Shown: positions 9,782 through 18,960, numbered from the stretch's first letter. The stretch is 64,000 nucleotides of DNA from Martelella lutilitoris (GCF_016598595.1 NZ_CP066786.1:1387501-1451500); one strand, 5' to 3'. Numbers and translations: made by a program. The notes: generated from the sequence alone by a model not told the origin.

Positions 9782-10285
9782 TTGTTCTTCGTTCGCACAG
9801 CGATGGAAACCGATATTCCGGCCGTCTGCGCGCTGCTGGATACCTCCTGGCACGACACCTATGATGCGCTGCTGGGCGCAGAGAAGGTCAACCAGATGGT
9901 CGCGGGCTGGCACTCGCCAAAGGCGGTGAAGGACCGGCTGGAACGCAAGGGCGGGGAATTCCTTGTCGCCGACAACGGCACGCGCATCGGCGGCATGGCC
10001 TATGCGGCGCCTTCGAAGAAGCGTGCGGATGTCGTCAACCTGCACCAGCTCTACATCCATCCTGAATGCCAACGCCAGGGCATTGGCCGCGATCTCTTCG
10101 CCGAGATCGAAACCTGTTTTCCCAATGCGAAAAAGTTGGCGCTCGAAGTCGTCATCGGCAATGACGCCGCACTGGCCTTTTATCAGGCGCATGGCATGAG
10201 CGAGGCCGGGCGGACCGAGAATTGCGGCACCTGCGGTTCCGGCATTCCGGCGATCATCATGGAAAAGGACCTGCCCGGTGTCTGA
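9782..10285 (+). CDS. GNAT-family N-acetyltransferase
   Basis: A 167-aa single-domain acetyltransferase. The start is a TTG at 9782, supported by a GGAG (9769-9772) that overlaps the gatB stop and by family-like N-terminal sequence FFVRTAMETDIPAV; an ATG at 9803 is the alternative. The acetyl-CoA loop is LYIHPECQRQGIGRDLF (about 95-111), followed by ALEVVIGNDAALAFYQAHGM, the usual C-terminal GNAT pattern. The substrate is unknown. The 3' end overlaps the next GNAT gene by 8 nt. Confidence 0.88.
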   Translation: MFFVRTAMETDIPAVCALLDTSWHDTYDALLGAEKVNQMVAGWHSPKAVKDRLERKGGEFLVADNGTRIGGMAYAAPSKKRADVVNLHQLYIHPECQRQGIGRDLFAEIETCFPNAKKLALEVVIGNDAALAFYQAHGMSEAGRTENCGTCGSGIPAIIMEKDLPGV

Positions 10286-10754
10286 CATCGACGGTTTGGT
10301 GATCCGTGAGGCGGTGCCTGGCGATCTTGAGGCTTTGATTGCGATCTTCGCGGCGGATGACCTTGGCGGCCACGGCGATACCACCGATCCTGAAGCCTAT
10401 GGCGATTATCGCGCCGCCTTCGATGCGATCGCCGCCTCGGCCAATGATACGCTTTATGTGGCGGAGCTTGACGGCATGGTCGTCGGCACGCTCCAGACCT
10501 CCTTTACCCGAACCCTTACCGGTCGCGGCAGTGCAATGCTGACGATCGAGGCAGTGCAGACCCATCCCGATCGGCGCGGCCGCGGCATCGGCGCGAGGAT
10601 GATCGCGGCGGCGATCGCGGAGGCGAGGGCGAAGGACTGCCGGCTGGTGCAACTGATGTCGAACCGCAGCCGTACCGATGCCCATCGTTTCTATGAACGG
10701 CTCGGTTTCACGCCATCCCATCTCGGCTTCAAAATGAAGCTGAAAGGCGCCTGA
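10278..10754 (+). CDS. GNAT-family N-acetyltransferase
   Basis: A 158-aa GNAT protein beginning at a GTG (10278) inside the end of the previous gene, with AAGGA about 10 nt upstream, so the two are translationally coupled. The acetyl-CoA loop is TIEAVQTHPDRRGRGIGARM (about 90-109), with SNRSRTDAHRFYERLGF near the end. It belongs to a different subfamily from its neighbour, so the pair is not a simple recent duplication. The substrate is unknown. Confidence 0.87.
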   Translation: MSDIDGLVIREAVPGDLEALIAIFAADDLGGHGDTTDPEAYGDYRAAFDAIAASANDTLYVAELDGMVVGTLQTSFTRTLTGRGSAMLTIEAVQTHPDRRGRGIGARMIAAAIAEARAKDCRLVQLMSNRSRTDAHRFYERLGFTPSHLGFKMKLKGA

Positions 10755-10848
10755 GGCGGTCCGCCGCTCTGGACAAGCGCGCCATGACGCGCCATACACG
10801 AGTTTAGAAAATCGGCCGCGTTCGCGGTCCAAGACGTAAGGAAAGAGA

Positions 10849-11247
10849 ATGGCAAGCTTTCTGGCGAAGATGTTTACCTGGTGGAACGGCTCGACCATCG
10901 GCACGGATCTGTTCACGCGTCGCTTCGGCAAGAAGGTCGGCGAGGATCAGTTCGGGAACGTCTACTACGAAGGCGGCATGTCGACCTATGGCCTGAAGCG
11001 CCGCTGGGTCGTCTACAATGGCTATGCCGATGCTTCCGCGATTCCGCCCGGCTGGCACGGCTGGATGCACCACCGCACCGACACGCCGCCGACCAAGGCT
11101 GCCTACACGGCGCGCGAATGGGAAAAGCCGCATAATCCGAACCAGACGGGCACCGCGCTTGCCTATCGCCCCAAGGGCTCGCTCGCCGTTCAGGGCGAAC
11201 GCAACAAGGTAACGGGCGACTACGACGCCTGGACACCGGGCGCGTAA
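10849..11247 (+). CDS. NDUFA12/B17.2-family complex I accessory protein
   Basis: A 132-aa protein of the NADH:ubiquinone oxidoreductase 17.2-kDa family, found in alphaproteobacteria and mitochondria and associated with complex I. Recognisable segments are the N-terminal TIGTDLFTRRFGKKVGEDQFGN (about 15-36), YYEGG, RRWVVYNG (about 51-58), the PPGWHGWMHHRTDTPP block (about 66-81) and REWEKPHNPNQTGT (about 88-101). AAGGAAAGAG precedes the ATG. The nuo operon is not in the window. The next gene (DUF2155) follows after a terminator-like hairpin; this pairing is common in Rhizobiales. Confidence 0.93.
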   Translation: MASFLAKMFTWWNGSTIGTDLFTRRFGKKVGEDQFGNVYYEGGMSTYGLKRRWVVYNGYADASAIPPGWHGWMHHRTDTPPTKAAYTAREWEKPHNPNQTGTALAYRPKGSLAVQGERNKVTGDYDAWTPGA

Positions 11248-11300
11248 GGTTTTTGCCGCAATCTGACGGTAGGCTGGCCTTCATGTCAGTCTGTAAATGA

Positions 11301-11324
11301 AGCGCGGCATCGGTCGCGCTTTTT
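11301..11324 (+). terminator. Rho-independent terminator after the NDUFA12-like gene
   Basis: Stem AGCGCG (11301-11306) / CGCGCT (11315-11320) with an 8-nt loop and a TTTTT tail (11320-11324). It lies 18 nt before the DUF2155 start, so it separates or attenuates that gene. Confidence 0.65.
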
Positions 11325-11342
11325 GTTATCAAGGGATGATCC

Positions 11343-11753
11343 ATGGATTTCCGTGCATTGAGCCGTCTCATTACTCTTTCGCTCGGCCTTGCGGCGACGG
11401 GCCTTGTCGCAGGTCCGGCTCTTGCCGCGCGGGTGGAAAACCCGGTCGCCGTCTTCGGCGGCATCGACAAGATTACCGGGCGCACCTACACATTCGACGC
11501 CTATGTCGGCGAGACGGTGCAGTTCGGCCGCCTGCAGGTAACGCCGCGCGTCTGCTATTCGCGTGACGAGACCGAGGAACAGCAGGTCGATGCCTTTGTC
11601 CAGGTCGACAAGGTGTCGCTGCAGAACGAAGTCTCCCGCATCTTCTCCGGCTGGATGTTTGCCGATTCGCCGGCGCTCAATGCCGTGGAAGACCCGATCT
11701 ATGACGTCTGGCTGACCGATTGCGTCAGCGAGGCAAGCATTCCCGCTCCCTGA
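11343..11753 (+). CDS. Exported DUF2155-family protein
   Basis: A 136-aa protein with a clear signal peptide (about 1-28, hydrophobic core LSLGLAATGLVAG, cleavage after ALA). The mature part matches DUF2155: NPVAVFGGIDKITGRTYTFDAYVGE, FGRLQVTPRVCYSR, FSGWMFADSPALNAVEDPIYDVWLTDC. Two cysteines (in RVCYS and LTDC) may form a disulfide in the periplasm. The family has no established function but is widely conserved next to NDUFA12-like and aat genes in this order. Confidence 0.9.
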   Translation: MDFRALSRLITLSLGLAATGLVAGPALAARVENPVAVFGGIDKITGRTYTFDAYVGETVQFGRLQVTPRVCYSRDETEEQQVDAFVQVDKVSLQNEVSRIFSGWMFADSPALNAVEDPIYDVWLTDCVSEASIPAP

Positions 11754-11780
11754 TCTCCGAACATATTGCGAAGGCCCGCC

Positions 11781-13196
11781 ATGTCCGATGCGCGTCCCCA
11801 ACTGAGCGCCGCCGAGGCCGAGAAGTTTCACTATCTCGAAGTTCTGAAATATACCGGGCGCGCCGGGGCCGAATGCATCGACCCATGGGACCCTAAGGCG
11901 GATGCCTTCATGGCGGGCGGCGCCAAGGTGCGGGCGGATTATACCGTCGCCAAAGAAGGCGGAGACTTTTCCTCCGTCCAGATGGCCGTCAGCCAGGCCG
12001 TCCGTGATGCCGCCGCGGGCAAGAGGGGCGACCGCATCTATATTGCCGTTCGCCCCGGCATTTACGACGAGACGGTCATCGTGCCGCGCCTCATCGTCGG
12101 CGACCGGTCTGTCGCGATCACGCTGTTCGGAACGGGCAACGCGCCGCAGGAGACGGTGATCCGTGCCACGATTGATCAGGGCATGAGCGGGCCTGATTTT
12201 CTGGCAACCTTCGGGACAGCGGTTGATGATTACGCGCCCGAGATTGCTGAAATCTATCATGCCAATGCGGCGCTTGATCGTCTGTCGACGGAAAACGCCT
12301 GCGTGCTTAGGGTCGAAAATGATGGCTTTCAGGCGAAGAACCTCAGCATCCGGAACGCCTACAATTGCGATAGAGCGGACAAGAACTCGAAATGCGAGGA
12401 CGGCAAGGGCGGGCCGAAGAATGCGGCCGGCCAGTTCGCCAAAGGCTGGCACCAGGCCGTGGCGACGCTGGTCCACAATGCCGACCGCGTCCATTTCGAC
12501 CATGTGCGTTTTTCAAGCTTCCAGGACACGCTCTACTTCAAGGGCCGCGTGCCGGGCATGACGGTGCGCTCCTATTATTCCAACTGCGATGTCGAGGGCG
12601 ATATCGACTTTATCTTCGGCCGCGCGACCGCCTATTTCGATCGTTGCGAAATCCGTTCGCTCGGCAGCCGCGTCGACCATGCCTATGTGGTCGCCCCCTC
12701 GACCAACATGCACACGCGCTACGGCATCGTCTTCAACGAATGCGACTTTACCCATGACGGCAGCGAGGCCGCGCTTGCCGGCACATTCTCGCTTGGCCGG
12801 CAGTGGTTCCAGACGGTCAGGGCATCGCCCTACGGCATTGCGAATGTCAAGGGCTACCGCACGCGGCTTGCCGAAACCTCGGAATTCGATCATCCGCCGG
12901 AAGGCACGATTTCGCTTGATGTGCTGGAGGCCGTCGGCAAATGCGTGATCCTCAACTCCCGCATCGGCGCGCACATCAACCCGCAGGCCCCATGGGATGA
13001 CTGGAGCGGCGGCAGGCGCAATGCGGATGGAGAGTTCGTGCCCGGCGAATGGAACACGCGCTACAGGCCCGTGCAGTATAGCTCGGACGATTTCTTCCGC
13101 TATCTCGGAGACTGGCTGAAGGGCGAGGGGCTCGTCTTCCACAAGCCCGATCCGGCCGAACCCTGGCTCGCGGAGTTCAACAACCGGCAGGCATAG
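11781..13196 (+). CDS. Pectinesterase-family (CE8) protein without signal peptide
   Basis: A 471-aa right-handed beta-helix protein of carbohydrate esterase family 8. The pectin methylesterase active site is present: SSFQDTLYF (Gln248, Asp249), GDIDFIFGRAT (Asp276) and LGRQW (Arg340), equivalent to the catalytic Asp/Asp/Arg of known enzymes. The ATG at 11781 is chosen for its GAAGG at 6 nt; an in-frame TTG at 11766 is weaker. Neither start gives a signal peptide or membrane anchor, which is unusual for an enzyme whose polymer substrate is outside the cell. It could act on imported oligogalacturonides or another ester. It lies between DUF2155 and aat, genes that are usually adjacent, which suggests it was inserted. 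It ends only 7 nt from the converging aat gene. Confidence 0.88.
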   Translation: MSDARPQLSAAEAEKFHYLEVLKYTGRAGAECIDPWDPKADAFMAGGAKVRADYTVAKEGGDFSSVQMAVSQAVRDAAAGKRGDRIYIAVRPGIYDETVIVPRLIVGDRSVAITLFGTGNAPQETVIRATIDQGMSGPDFLATFGTAVDDYAPEIAEIYHANAALDRLSTENACVLRVENDGFQAKNLSIRNAYNCDRADKNSKCEDGKGGPKNAAGQFAKGWHQAVATLVHNADRVHFDHVRFSSFQDTLYFKGRVPGMTVRSYYSNCDVEGDIDFIFGRATAYFDRCEIRSLGSRVDHAYVVAPSTNMHTRYGIVFNECDFTHDGSEAALAGTFSLGRQWFQTVRASPYGIANVKGYRTRLAETSEFDHPPEGTISLDVLEAVGKCVILNSRIGAHINPQAPWDDWSGGRRNADGEFVPGEWNTRYRPVQYSSDDFFRYLGDWLKGEGLVFHKPDPAEPWLAEFNNRQA

Positions 13197-13203
13197 GCGG
13201 CGT

Positions 13204-13821
13204 TCACGGAAACGGCTGATCGGGCCAGACGAGCGCCGCATTCAGCAGCGTCATGTATTCTTCCTTGGGAATATCGATCGCGCCCATCGTCTTCAGATGG
13301 TCGGTGGTGAACTGCGTGTCGAGCAGCAGGAAGTTATTGGCGCGCAGGCGCTCCACCAGATGCACGAGGCAGATCTTGGAGGCGTTCGGGCGGCGAGAGA
13401 ACATGCTTTCGCCGAAGAAGGCCGCCTTCAGCGAGACGCCGTAAAGCCCGCCGACAAGCGCGCCGTCCTGCCAGGCCTCCACCGAATGGGCGCGGCCCAT
13501 GGCATGGAGCGACTTGTAGAGCGTGCGGATCTCGTGGTTGATCCAGGTCTGCGGTCGGTCGGGGGCCGGTTCCGCGCAGGCGGCGATCACGCCATCAAAA
13601 TCATGGTTGAAGCGGATTTCGTAAGGGGACCTGCGCATGAACTTGCGCAGGCTGTGGGAGACGTGCAGCTTGTTGAGCGGAATAATGCCGCGAATTTCCG
13701 GTTCGACCCAGAAAAGCTCGGTGTCATCGGCCGATTCGGACATGGGAAAGAGGCCGATGCTATAGGCATTCAAAAGCAGCTCCGGCGTAATCCTGCTGCT
13801 CTTTCCGGCGTTCTTTTCCAT
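13204..13821 (-). CDS. aat: Leucyl/phenylalanyl-tRNA-protein transferase
   Basis: Transfers Leu or Phe from aminoacyl-tRNA to the N-terminus of proteins with Arg/Lys starts, marking them for ClpS/ClpAP (N-end rule). The 205 aa contain the family blocks [14 protein letters not shown] (about 16-29), [15 protein letters not shown] (about 35-49), [27 protein letters not shown] (about 111-129) and [12 protein letters not shown] (about 137-148). It is the last gene of the aroQ-accB-accC-aat series and lies about 110 nt after accC. Confidence 0.96.
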   Translation of the reverse strand: MEKNAGKSSRITPELLLNAYSIGLFPMSESADDTELFWVEPEIRGIIPLNKLHVSHSLRKFMRRSPYEIRFNHDFDGVIAACAEPAPDRPQTWINHEIRTLYKSLHAMGRAHSVEAWQDGALVGGLYGVSLKAAFFGESMFSRRPNASKICLVHLVERLRANNFLLLDTQFTTDHLKTMGAIDIPKEEYMTLLNAALVWPDQPFP

Positions 13822-13933
13822 GGCCTCTCAGTTGCTCAGAGCCCGTCTCTATCCGCCCGCAGCGGTTCGAAACGGGCATTATCCAATTGTTTGGTCGCCT
13901 GATCCCGTCGATCCGCGCTTTGCTCAGGCGGGA

Positions 13934-15283
13934 TTAGGCGTCAGCCTTGTCTTCCAGATAATGTTCCAGCCAGTGGATATCATAGTCGCCATTGGCGATG
14001 TCCTGGTTGGCGATCAGATCCTGAAAAAGCGGCAGCGTCGTGTCAATCCCGTCAACGACGAACTCATCCAGCGCGCGCTTGAGCCGCATCATGCATTCCA
14101 CGCGCGTGCGGCCGTGGACGATGAGCTTGCCGATCAGGCTGTCGTAATAGGGCGGAATCTTGTAACCCTGATAGACGCCGGAATCGATGCGTACGCCAAG
14201 ACCGCCCGGGGCGTGAAAATGGGTGATCGTGCCGGGCGACGGACGGAAGGTCCGGGCGTTTTCGGCATTGATGCGGCATTCGATCGCGTGGCCGGAGAAG
14301 GCGACATCCTTCTGGCTGACCGAGAGCCCGGCGCCGGCGGCAACACGGATCTGTTCATGCACCAGGTCGATGCCGGTAATGGCTTCGGTAATCGGGTGCT
14401 CCACCTGAAGCCGGGTGTTCATTTCGATGAAATAGAACGCGCCGTTCTCATAGAGAAACTCGATCGTGCCGGCGCCGCGATATTTCATCTTGCGCATCGC
14501 ATCGGCGCAGATCTCGCCGATCTGCATGCGCTGCTCGACATTGAGCGCCGGCGAGTTGGCTTCTTCCCAGACCTTCTGGTGCCGGCGCTGCAGCGAGCAG
14601 TCACGCTCGCCAAGGTGAATGGCGTCGCCTTCGCCATCGCCGAAGACCTGCACCTCGATATGACGCGGCTTGTCGAGATATTTCTCCATATAGACGGAGT
14701 CATTGCCGAAGGCCGCTGCCGCCTCGCCGCGGGCCGTGCTCCAGGCCTCCAGCAGATCATCGCGGGTGCGGGCAAGCTTCATGCCGCGACCGCCGCCGCC
14801 GGCCGTTGCCTTGATCAGCACCGGATAACCGATCTCGTCGGCGGTCCTGATCGCGTCCTCTTCCGTGTCGACCGAACCGCCGGAACCGGGGACGACCGGG
14901 ATGCCGAGATTTTCGGCGGTCGTCTTGGCGGTGATCTTGTCGCCCATCATGCGGATATGTTCGCTGGTGGGGCCGATGAAGGTGATGCCGTGGGCTTCCA
15001 GGATCTCGGCGAACTTGGCGTTTTCGGAGAGGAAGCCGTAACCGGGATGCACGGCGTCGGCGCCGGTGATCTCACAGGCGGCAACGATCTGGTGGATGTT
15101 GAGGTAGCTCTCGCGCGAAGACGGCGGGCCGATGCACACGCTCTCGTCGGCAAGGCGCACATGCATCGCGTTCGCATCTGCGGTGGAGTGCACGGCAACG
15201 GTGGCGATGCCGAGCTCCTTGCAGGCGCGCTGGACGCGGAGCGCGATTTCGCCGCGATTGGCGATGAGGATTTTGGAAAACAT
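13934..15283 (-). CDS. accC: Acetyl-CoA carboxylase, biotin carboxylase subunit
   Basis: ATP-dependent carboxylation of biotin on AccB, the first half-reaction of acetyl-CoA carboxylase and the committed step of fatty-acid synthesis. It has 449 aa, the usual length. Visible domains: N-terminal MFSKILIANRGEIALRV, central ATP-grasp with glycine loop KATAGGGGRGM (about 158-168), HIEVQVFGD, EMNTRLQVEHP (catalytic/metal region, about 286-296) and a C-terminal RIDSGVYQG region. The 13-nt gap to accB indicates one transcript. Confidence 0.98.
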   Translation of the reverse strand: MFSKILIANRGEIALRVQRACKELGIATVAVHSTADANAMHVRLADESVCIGPPSSRESYLNIHQIVAACEITGADAVHPGYGFLSENAKFAEILEAHGITFIGPTSEHIRMMGDKITAKTTAENLGIPVVPGSGGSVDTEEDAIRTADEIGYPVLIKATAGGGGRGMKLARTRDDLLEAWSTARGEAAAAFGNDSVYMEKYLDKPRHIEVQVFGDGEGDAIHLGERDCSLQRRHQKVWEEANSPALNVEQRMQIGEICADAMRKMKYRGAGTIEFLYENGAFYFIEMNTRLQVEHPITEAITGIDLVHEQIRVAAGAGLSVSQKDVAFSGHAIECRINAENARTFRPSPGTITHFHAPGGLGVRIDSGVYQGYKIPPYYDSLIGKLIVHGRTRVECMMRLKRALDEFVVDGIDTTLPLFQDLIANQDIANGDYDIHWLEHYLEDKADA

Positions 15284-15296
15284 TCTCTCTGACCCG

Positions 15297-15773
15297 TTAT
15301 TCGATCACGACAAGCGGTTCGTCGAACTCAACCGGCTGGGCGTCGTCGACGAGAATCTGGGTGACCTTGCCGCTCTTGGGCGCAGGGATCTGGTTCATCG
15401 TCTTCATCGCCTCGATGATGAGCAGGGTCTGGCCTTCCTTGACGTTCGCGCCAACCTCGATGAAGGGACGGGCGCCGGGGGCGGGAGCAAGGTAGACGGT
15501 GCCGACCATGGGCGCCTTGATGGCCTGGTCGAGATTGCTCGCGGCGGGCGCTGCCGGCGCTTCGGCCGCTGCCGGCTGGGGAGCTGCTGCCGGCGCTGCC
15601 GCCGGAGCCGGTGCATAGGCCATGGCCTGTTGCGGCGCGACGGTTATTTCACGGGCGACGCGAATGTGAAGGCCGTCCTGCTCGACCTCGATTTCGGTAA
15701 GGTCGGTGTCATTGAGGATAACGGCGAGTTCGCGCACCAGCTTCGCGTCGACTGCCTTCTTCTGATCTGCCAT
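15297..15773 (-). CDS. accB: Biotin carboxyl carrier protein of acetyl-CoA carboxylase
   Basis: Carries biotin between the AccC and AccAD active sites. The 158 aa are arranged as an N-terminal helix region (1-45), an Ala/Pro-rich flexible linker (about 46-80) and a biotinyl domain (about 82-158) with the biotinylation site EAMKTMNQI (Lys124). It is followed by accC after 13 nt and preceded by aroQ with a 22-nt gap, so aroQ-accB-accC read as one operon. Confidence 0.97.
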   Translation of the reverse strand: MADQKKAVDAKLVRELAVILNDTDLTEIEVEQDGLHIRVAREITVAPQQAMAYAPAPAAAPAAAPQPAAAEAPAAPAASNLDQAIKAPMVGTVYLAPAPGARPFIEVGANVKEGQTLLIIEAMKTMNQIPAPKSGKVTQILVDDAQPVEFDEPLVVIE

Positions 15774-15795
15774 GGGTGGTGTTCCTTTTTTCTTT

Positions 15796-16233
15796 TTATT
15801 CCGAGAGCGTCTTCAGCGCACGAAGCGCAAGCAGGTAACTGTCCTGGCCGAAGCCGCAGATTACCCCCTTCGCCGCTGCCGATGTCATGGTCTTGTGGCG
15901 AAAGGGCTCACGGGCATGAATGTTGGAAATGTGAAGCTCCACGACAGGCACGCTGATGGCCCGTATGGCGTCGTGAAGCGCAATGGATGTGTGCCCGTAG
16001 GCACCCGGATTGATGGCGACACCGGCCGCCTTTTCGTTGGCTTCGTGAAGCCAGTCGACAAGAACGCCTTCATGATTGCTCTGGCGGCAGTCGGCCTCAA
16101 AGCCGAGCGATTCAGCCTCCCGGCGACAGGCCTCCTCAACGGCTTCCAGGGTCAACGCGCCGTAGATGCCCGGCTCGCGCTTGCCCAGAAGATTGAGGTT
16201 GGGTCCGTTCAGAACAAAGATTACGCGTGTCAT
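15796..16233 (-). CDS. aroQ: Type II 3-dehydroquinate dehydratase
   Basis: Dehydrates 3-dehydroquinate to 3-dehydroshikimate in the shikimate pathway. At 145 aa it has the type II pattern: [19 protein letters not shown] (catalytic Tyr24), the CRQSNHEG loop, [16 protein letters not shown] and [16 protein letters not shown]. Immediately upstream of accB, as in many Rhizobiales; the link between aromatic and fatty-acid synthesis is positional only. Confidence 0.97.
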   Translation of the reverse strand: MTRVIFVLNGPNLNLLGKREPGIYGALTLEAVEEACRREAESLGFEADCRQSNHEGVLVDWLHEANEKAAGVAINPGAYGHTSIALHDAIRAISVPVVELHISNIHAREPFRHKTMTSAAAKGVICGFGQDSYLLALRALKTLSE

Positions 16234-16340
16234 CCGTCAATTCCAGTTTCGCCTTCACCTATAGACGTTCAGGTCATTCAGGAAAAGCCCAAAGACCGGA
16301 CGACGAAACGCCTTGGTTAAGCTTCGCACAGGCGAGAAGC

Positions 16341-17144
16341 TCAAGAGCAGGTTCCCTGTCCGCAGTCGCGGATGTTGTCGATCACCTGCTGGATGCGATC
16401 CGCGCCGATGGCGCCGTGCAGCATCGTGTCGCCGACGATATAGGCAGGCGTTCCGGTAACGCCGACGGCGCTTGCCAGCGCAAAATGCTCCTGAAGCGCG
16501 GCCTCGGGCGGGAACTCCGCCATCGCCGCGTCGATCTGGTCGCTGTTCACGCCGAAGGCCGAGGCGACGGCGCGGGCGCTTTCATCGGTGGCGCGGTTGC
16601 CCGCTTCCATCAGGGCGCGATGGAAATCCGGATATTTTTCCGGCGCAACCTTGAAGAAAGCGTAGGACACGCGCTGCGCGGCCTGCGATTCCGGCCCCAG
16701 AACCGGAATCTCCTTCAGGATGAAACGCACATCGTCATTGTCGGCGATGATCTCGTCCATGTCGGCAAGGGCGCGACGGCAATAGCCGCAATTGTAATCG
16801 AAGAACTCGACGACGGTGATGGCGCCGTCGGGATTGCCGAGCACCGCATCGAATTCAGGCTGGAAAATCCTGTCCTGGTTTTCCGCAATCGCGGCCTGCG
16901 CGGCCTGCTGCTGTTCCTCGGCCTGCTTGCGCTGCAGGGCAACCTGAACGTCAAGCAGCACTTCCGGATTGGCCACCAGATAGTCATGCACCCGCGTGCC
17001 GAAATCGTCGGTTGCGGGCGCTGCAACCTGCTCCCGCGGCTGCGGGGAAGCAAAACCGTAGATCGCGGCGGTCGTTGCCGCGGCAGACGCGACGGCGGTC
17101 GCGAAAATCGCGACGACGGCAAGCGTCAGTCCCTTTGATGACAT
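16341..17144 (-). CDS. Exported DsbA-family thiol oxidoreductase
   Basis: A 267-aa thioredoxin-fold protein with an N-terminal signal anchor (about 5-28). The ATG at 17144 is preferred because AGGAAGGGG lies just upstream; an ATG at 17162 is in frame but has no comparable site. The redox motif is C-G-Y-C in VEFFDYNCGYCRRALAD, followed by a DsbA helical insertion (about 150-210) and the cis-Pro segment VTGTPAYIVGD. A coiled, Gln-rich stretch (about 85-110, RKQAEEQQQAAQ) precedes the thioredoxin domain, as in DsbA-like proteins of this group (com1/DSBA type). It should act on periplasmic disulfides; whether it oxidises or isomerises is not clear from sequence. A gap of about 107 nt separates it from aroQ. 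Confidence 0.9.
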   Translation of the reverse strand: MSSKGLTLAVVAIFATAVASAAATTAAIYGFASPQPREQVAAPATDDFGTRVHDYLVANPEVLLDVQVALQRKQAEEQQQAAQAAIAENQDRIFQPEFDAVLGNPDGAITVVEFFDYNCGYCRRALADMDEIIADNDDVRFILKEIPVLGPESQAAQRVSYAFFKVAPEKYPDFHRALMEAGNRATDESARAVASAFGVNSDQIDAAMAEFPPEAALQEHFALASAVGVTGTPAYIVGDTMLHGAIGADRIQQVIDNIRDCGQGTCS

Positions 17145-17352
17145 GATTTCCCCTTCCTGCATGACACGATCATTTCAGCTAGAAACCAATTGTGCGCAAA
17201 AGGCGGCGATGTCCATAGCAAAGCCTTCAATTCCAGCGGCCAGGCCTGGAAATCCCGTTTTTTTGTTCGGAAGGATTGCAGAGGCCCCGGGAATGGTTCA
17301 ATCCCGATGGGGACCGTCCGCCAAGCGGACGTTGTGAAAGGGAAGAAGCAGA

Positions 17353-18513
17353 ATGCCGTCGAAACGCAGCGAAATCGATTCATTCCTGGCCATGGACGTG
17401 CTGGCGGAGGCGAACCGCCGCAGGAAGGCCGGACGTCCGGTGCTCTCGCTCGCCGTCGGCCAACCTTCCCATCCCGCCCCCGACCGCGCGCTTGAGGCGG
17501 CGCGTGCCGCCCTCGACCACGGTCGTCTGGGCTATACCGATGCTTTCGGCCTTCAAAGCCTGCGCGAGGCGATCGCGCGCGATTACCGGGTCCGCATGGG
17601 CGTCGATGTCGATCCCGCGCGCATCGCGGTGACGACCGGTTCGTCGGCGGGTTTTAATCTCGCCTTTCTGGCGCTGTTTGATGCCGGCGATGCCGTCGCG
17701 ATCGCGCGGCCCGGCTATCCCGCCTATCGCAACATTCTGAAGGCGCTGGACCTCAAGGTTGTCGAGGTGGAGGCGAATGAGCGGCACGCATTCACGCTGA
17801 CGCCCGAGGCGCTGGAGGAGGCGGAGCGCATTGAGGGCGTCGCCATCAAGGGCGTGCTTCTGGCAAGCCCGGCAAACCCGACGGGCACCGTCACCGGCCG
17901 GGCGGCGCTGAAGCGCCTTGCCGACTGGTGCGAAGCGCGCGGCACGGCCTTCATCTCCGACGAGATCTATCACGGGCTGGTGTTTTCCGGAGAGGAGGCC
18001 ACGGCGCTGTCCTTCACCGACGCGGCGGTGGTGATCAATTCGTTTTCAAAATACTATTGCATGACCGGCTGGCGCGTCGGCTGGATGGTGTTGCCGGAGA
18101 AGCTTGTCCGCGTGTTCGAGCAACTGGCGCAGAACATCTATATCAGCGCGCCCGAGCTCTCGCAGATCGCAGCCGAAGCCGCCCTCGATGCCCGCCCTCA
18201 GCTCGACGGCTACCGCGCAATCTACCGCGCCAACCGTGATTTCCTGATCAGGGCGCTGCCGGAGATCGGACTTCCCGTGGTCTCGCCCATGGACGGCGCT
18301 TTCTATGCCTATGTCGATGTCAGTGGTTATTCCAATGACAGCGTGGCATTCTCGCGCAAGATGCTGGCCGAAATCGACGTCGCGGCAACGCCCGGGGCGG
18401 ATTTCGATCCGCTGACCGGCGGTCGCTATCTGAGGCTTTCCTATGCGGGAACCGAGGCCGAGATCCGCCAGGCGGTGGAGCGCCTTGGCAACTGGTTGCC
18501 GGAGAAGGGTTGA
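17353..18513 (+). CDS. Pyridoxal-phosphate aminotransferase, class I/II
   Basis: A 386-aa fold-type I aminotransferase related to aspartate/alanine aminotransferases. The PLP lysine is in INSFSKYYCMTGWRVGW (about 230-246). Other family marks are SLAVGQPSHPAP near residue 30, TTGSSAGFNLAFL (about 96-108), LASPANPTGT (about 171-180) and RLSYAGTEAEI near the end. The substrate cannot be assigned. GAAGAAG precedes the ATG. The GFA-family gene begins 19 nt after its stop, so the two are probably co-transcribed. Confidence 0.9.
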   Translation: MPSKRSEIDSFLAMDVLAEANRRRKAGRPVLSLAVGQPSHPAPDRALEAARAALDHGRLGYTDAFGLQSLREAIARDYRVRMGVDVDPARIAVTTGSSAGFNLAFLALFDAGDAVAIARPGYPAYRNILKALDLKVVEVEANERHAFTLTPEALEEAERIEGVAIKGVLLASPANPTGTVTGRAALKRLADWCEARGTAFISDEIYHGLVFSGEEATALSFTDAAVVINSFSKYYCMTGWRVGWMVLPEKLVRVFEQLAQNIYISAPELSQIAAEAALDARPQLDGYRAIYRANRDFLIRALPEIGLPVVSPMDGAFYAYVDVSGYSNDSVAFSRKMLAEIDVAATPGADFDPLTGGRYLRLSYAGTEAEIRQAVERLGNWLPEKG

Positions 18514-18532
18514 AGAGCGGGGAGGGACGACG

Positions 18533-18946
18533 ATGCTGACGGGAAGCTGCCTGTGCGGCAAGGCGCGGTATCGCGTGGCGGATGATTTCGCCTATGCCGC
18601 ATTTTGCCACTGCAAGGACTGCCAGAAATCAACAGGGTCTGCCTTCAAGCCCTTCACCGGGATCGAGGCAGACAAGTTCGAACTTGTCTGCGAACCCGCA
18701 GATCTATTTCTCCACGGCGATGCCATCAATCATGATGCGCGCTGCGCCGCCTGCGGCGCGCTGCTCTATTCGCGCGTGCGCGACGGCGCCTATGTCCATG
18801 TGGCGATGGGAACGCTCGACACGGCTCCGACCATTCGCCCGGGCGACCACATCTTCGTGCGATCTAAGGCGCCCTGGCACCGGATCGCGGATGATCTTCC
18901 GCAATATGCAGGTCATGTCGCCGACGGCCCGCCGCTCAACCGCTGA
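18533..18946 (+). CDS. GFA-family (glutathione-dependent formaldehyde-activating-like) protein
   Basis: A 137-aa zinc-binding protein of the GFA/CENP-V fold. The start at 18533 has GGAGGGA (18521-18527) 5 nt upstream and yields the canonical beginning MLTGSCLCGKARY. Cys ligands are visible in GSCLCG (about 4-9), CHCKDCQKSTGS (about 25-36) and CAACGALLY (about 67-75). The founding member was proposed to join formaldehyde to glutathione, but most family members have no proven reaction. Convergent with rne, with a hairpin between them. Confidence 0.88.
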   Translation: MLTGSCLCGKARYRVADDFAYAAFCHCKDCQKSTGSAFKPFTGIEADKFELVCEPADLFLHGDAINHDARCAACGALLYSRVRDGAYVHVAMGTLDTAPTIRPGDHIFVRSKAPWHRIADDLPQYAGHVADGPPLNR

Positions 18947-18960
18947 AGCAACCTGAATAG

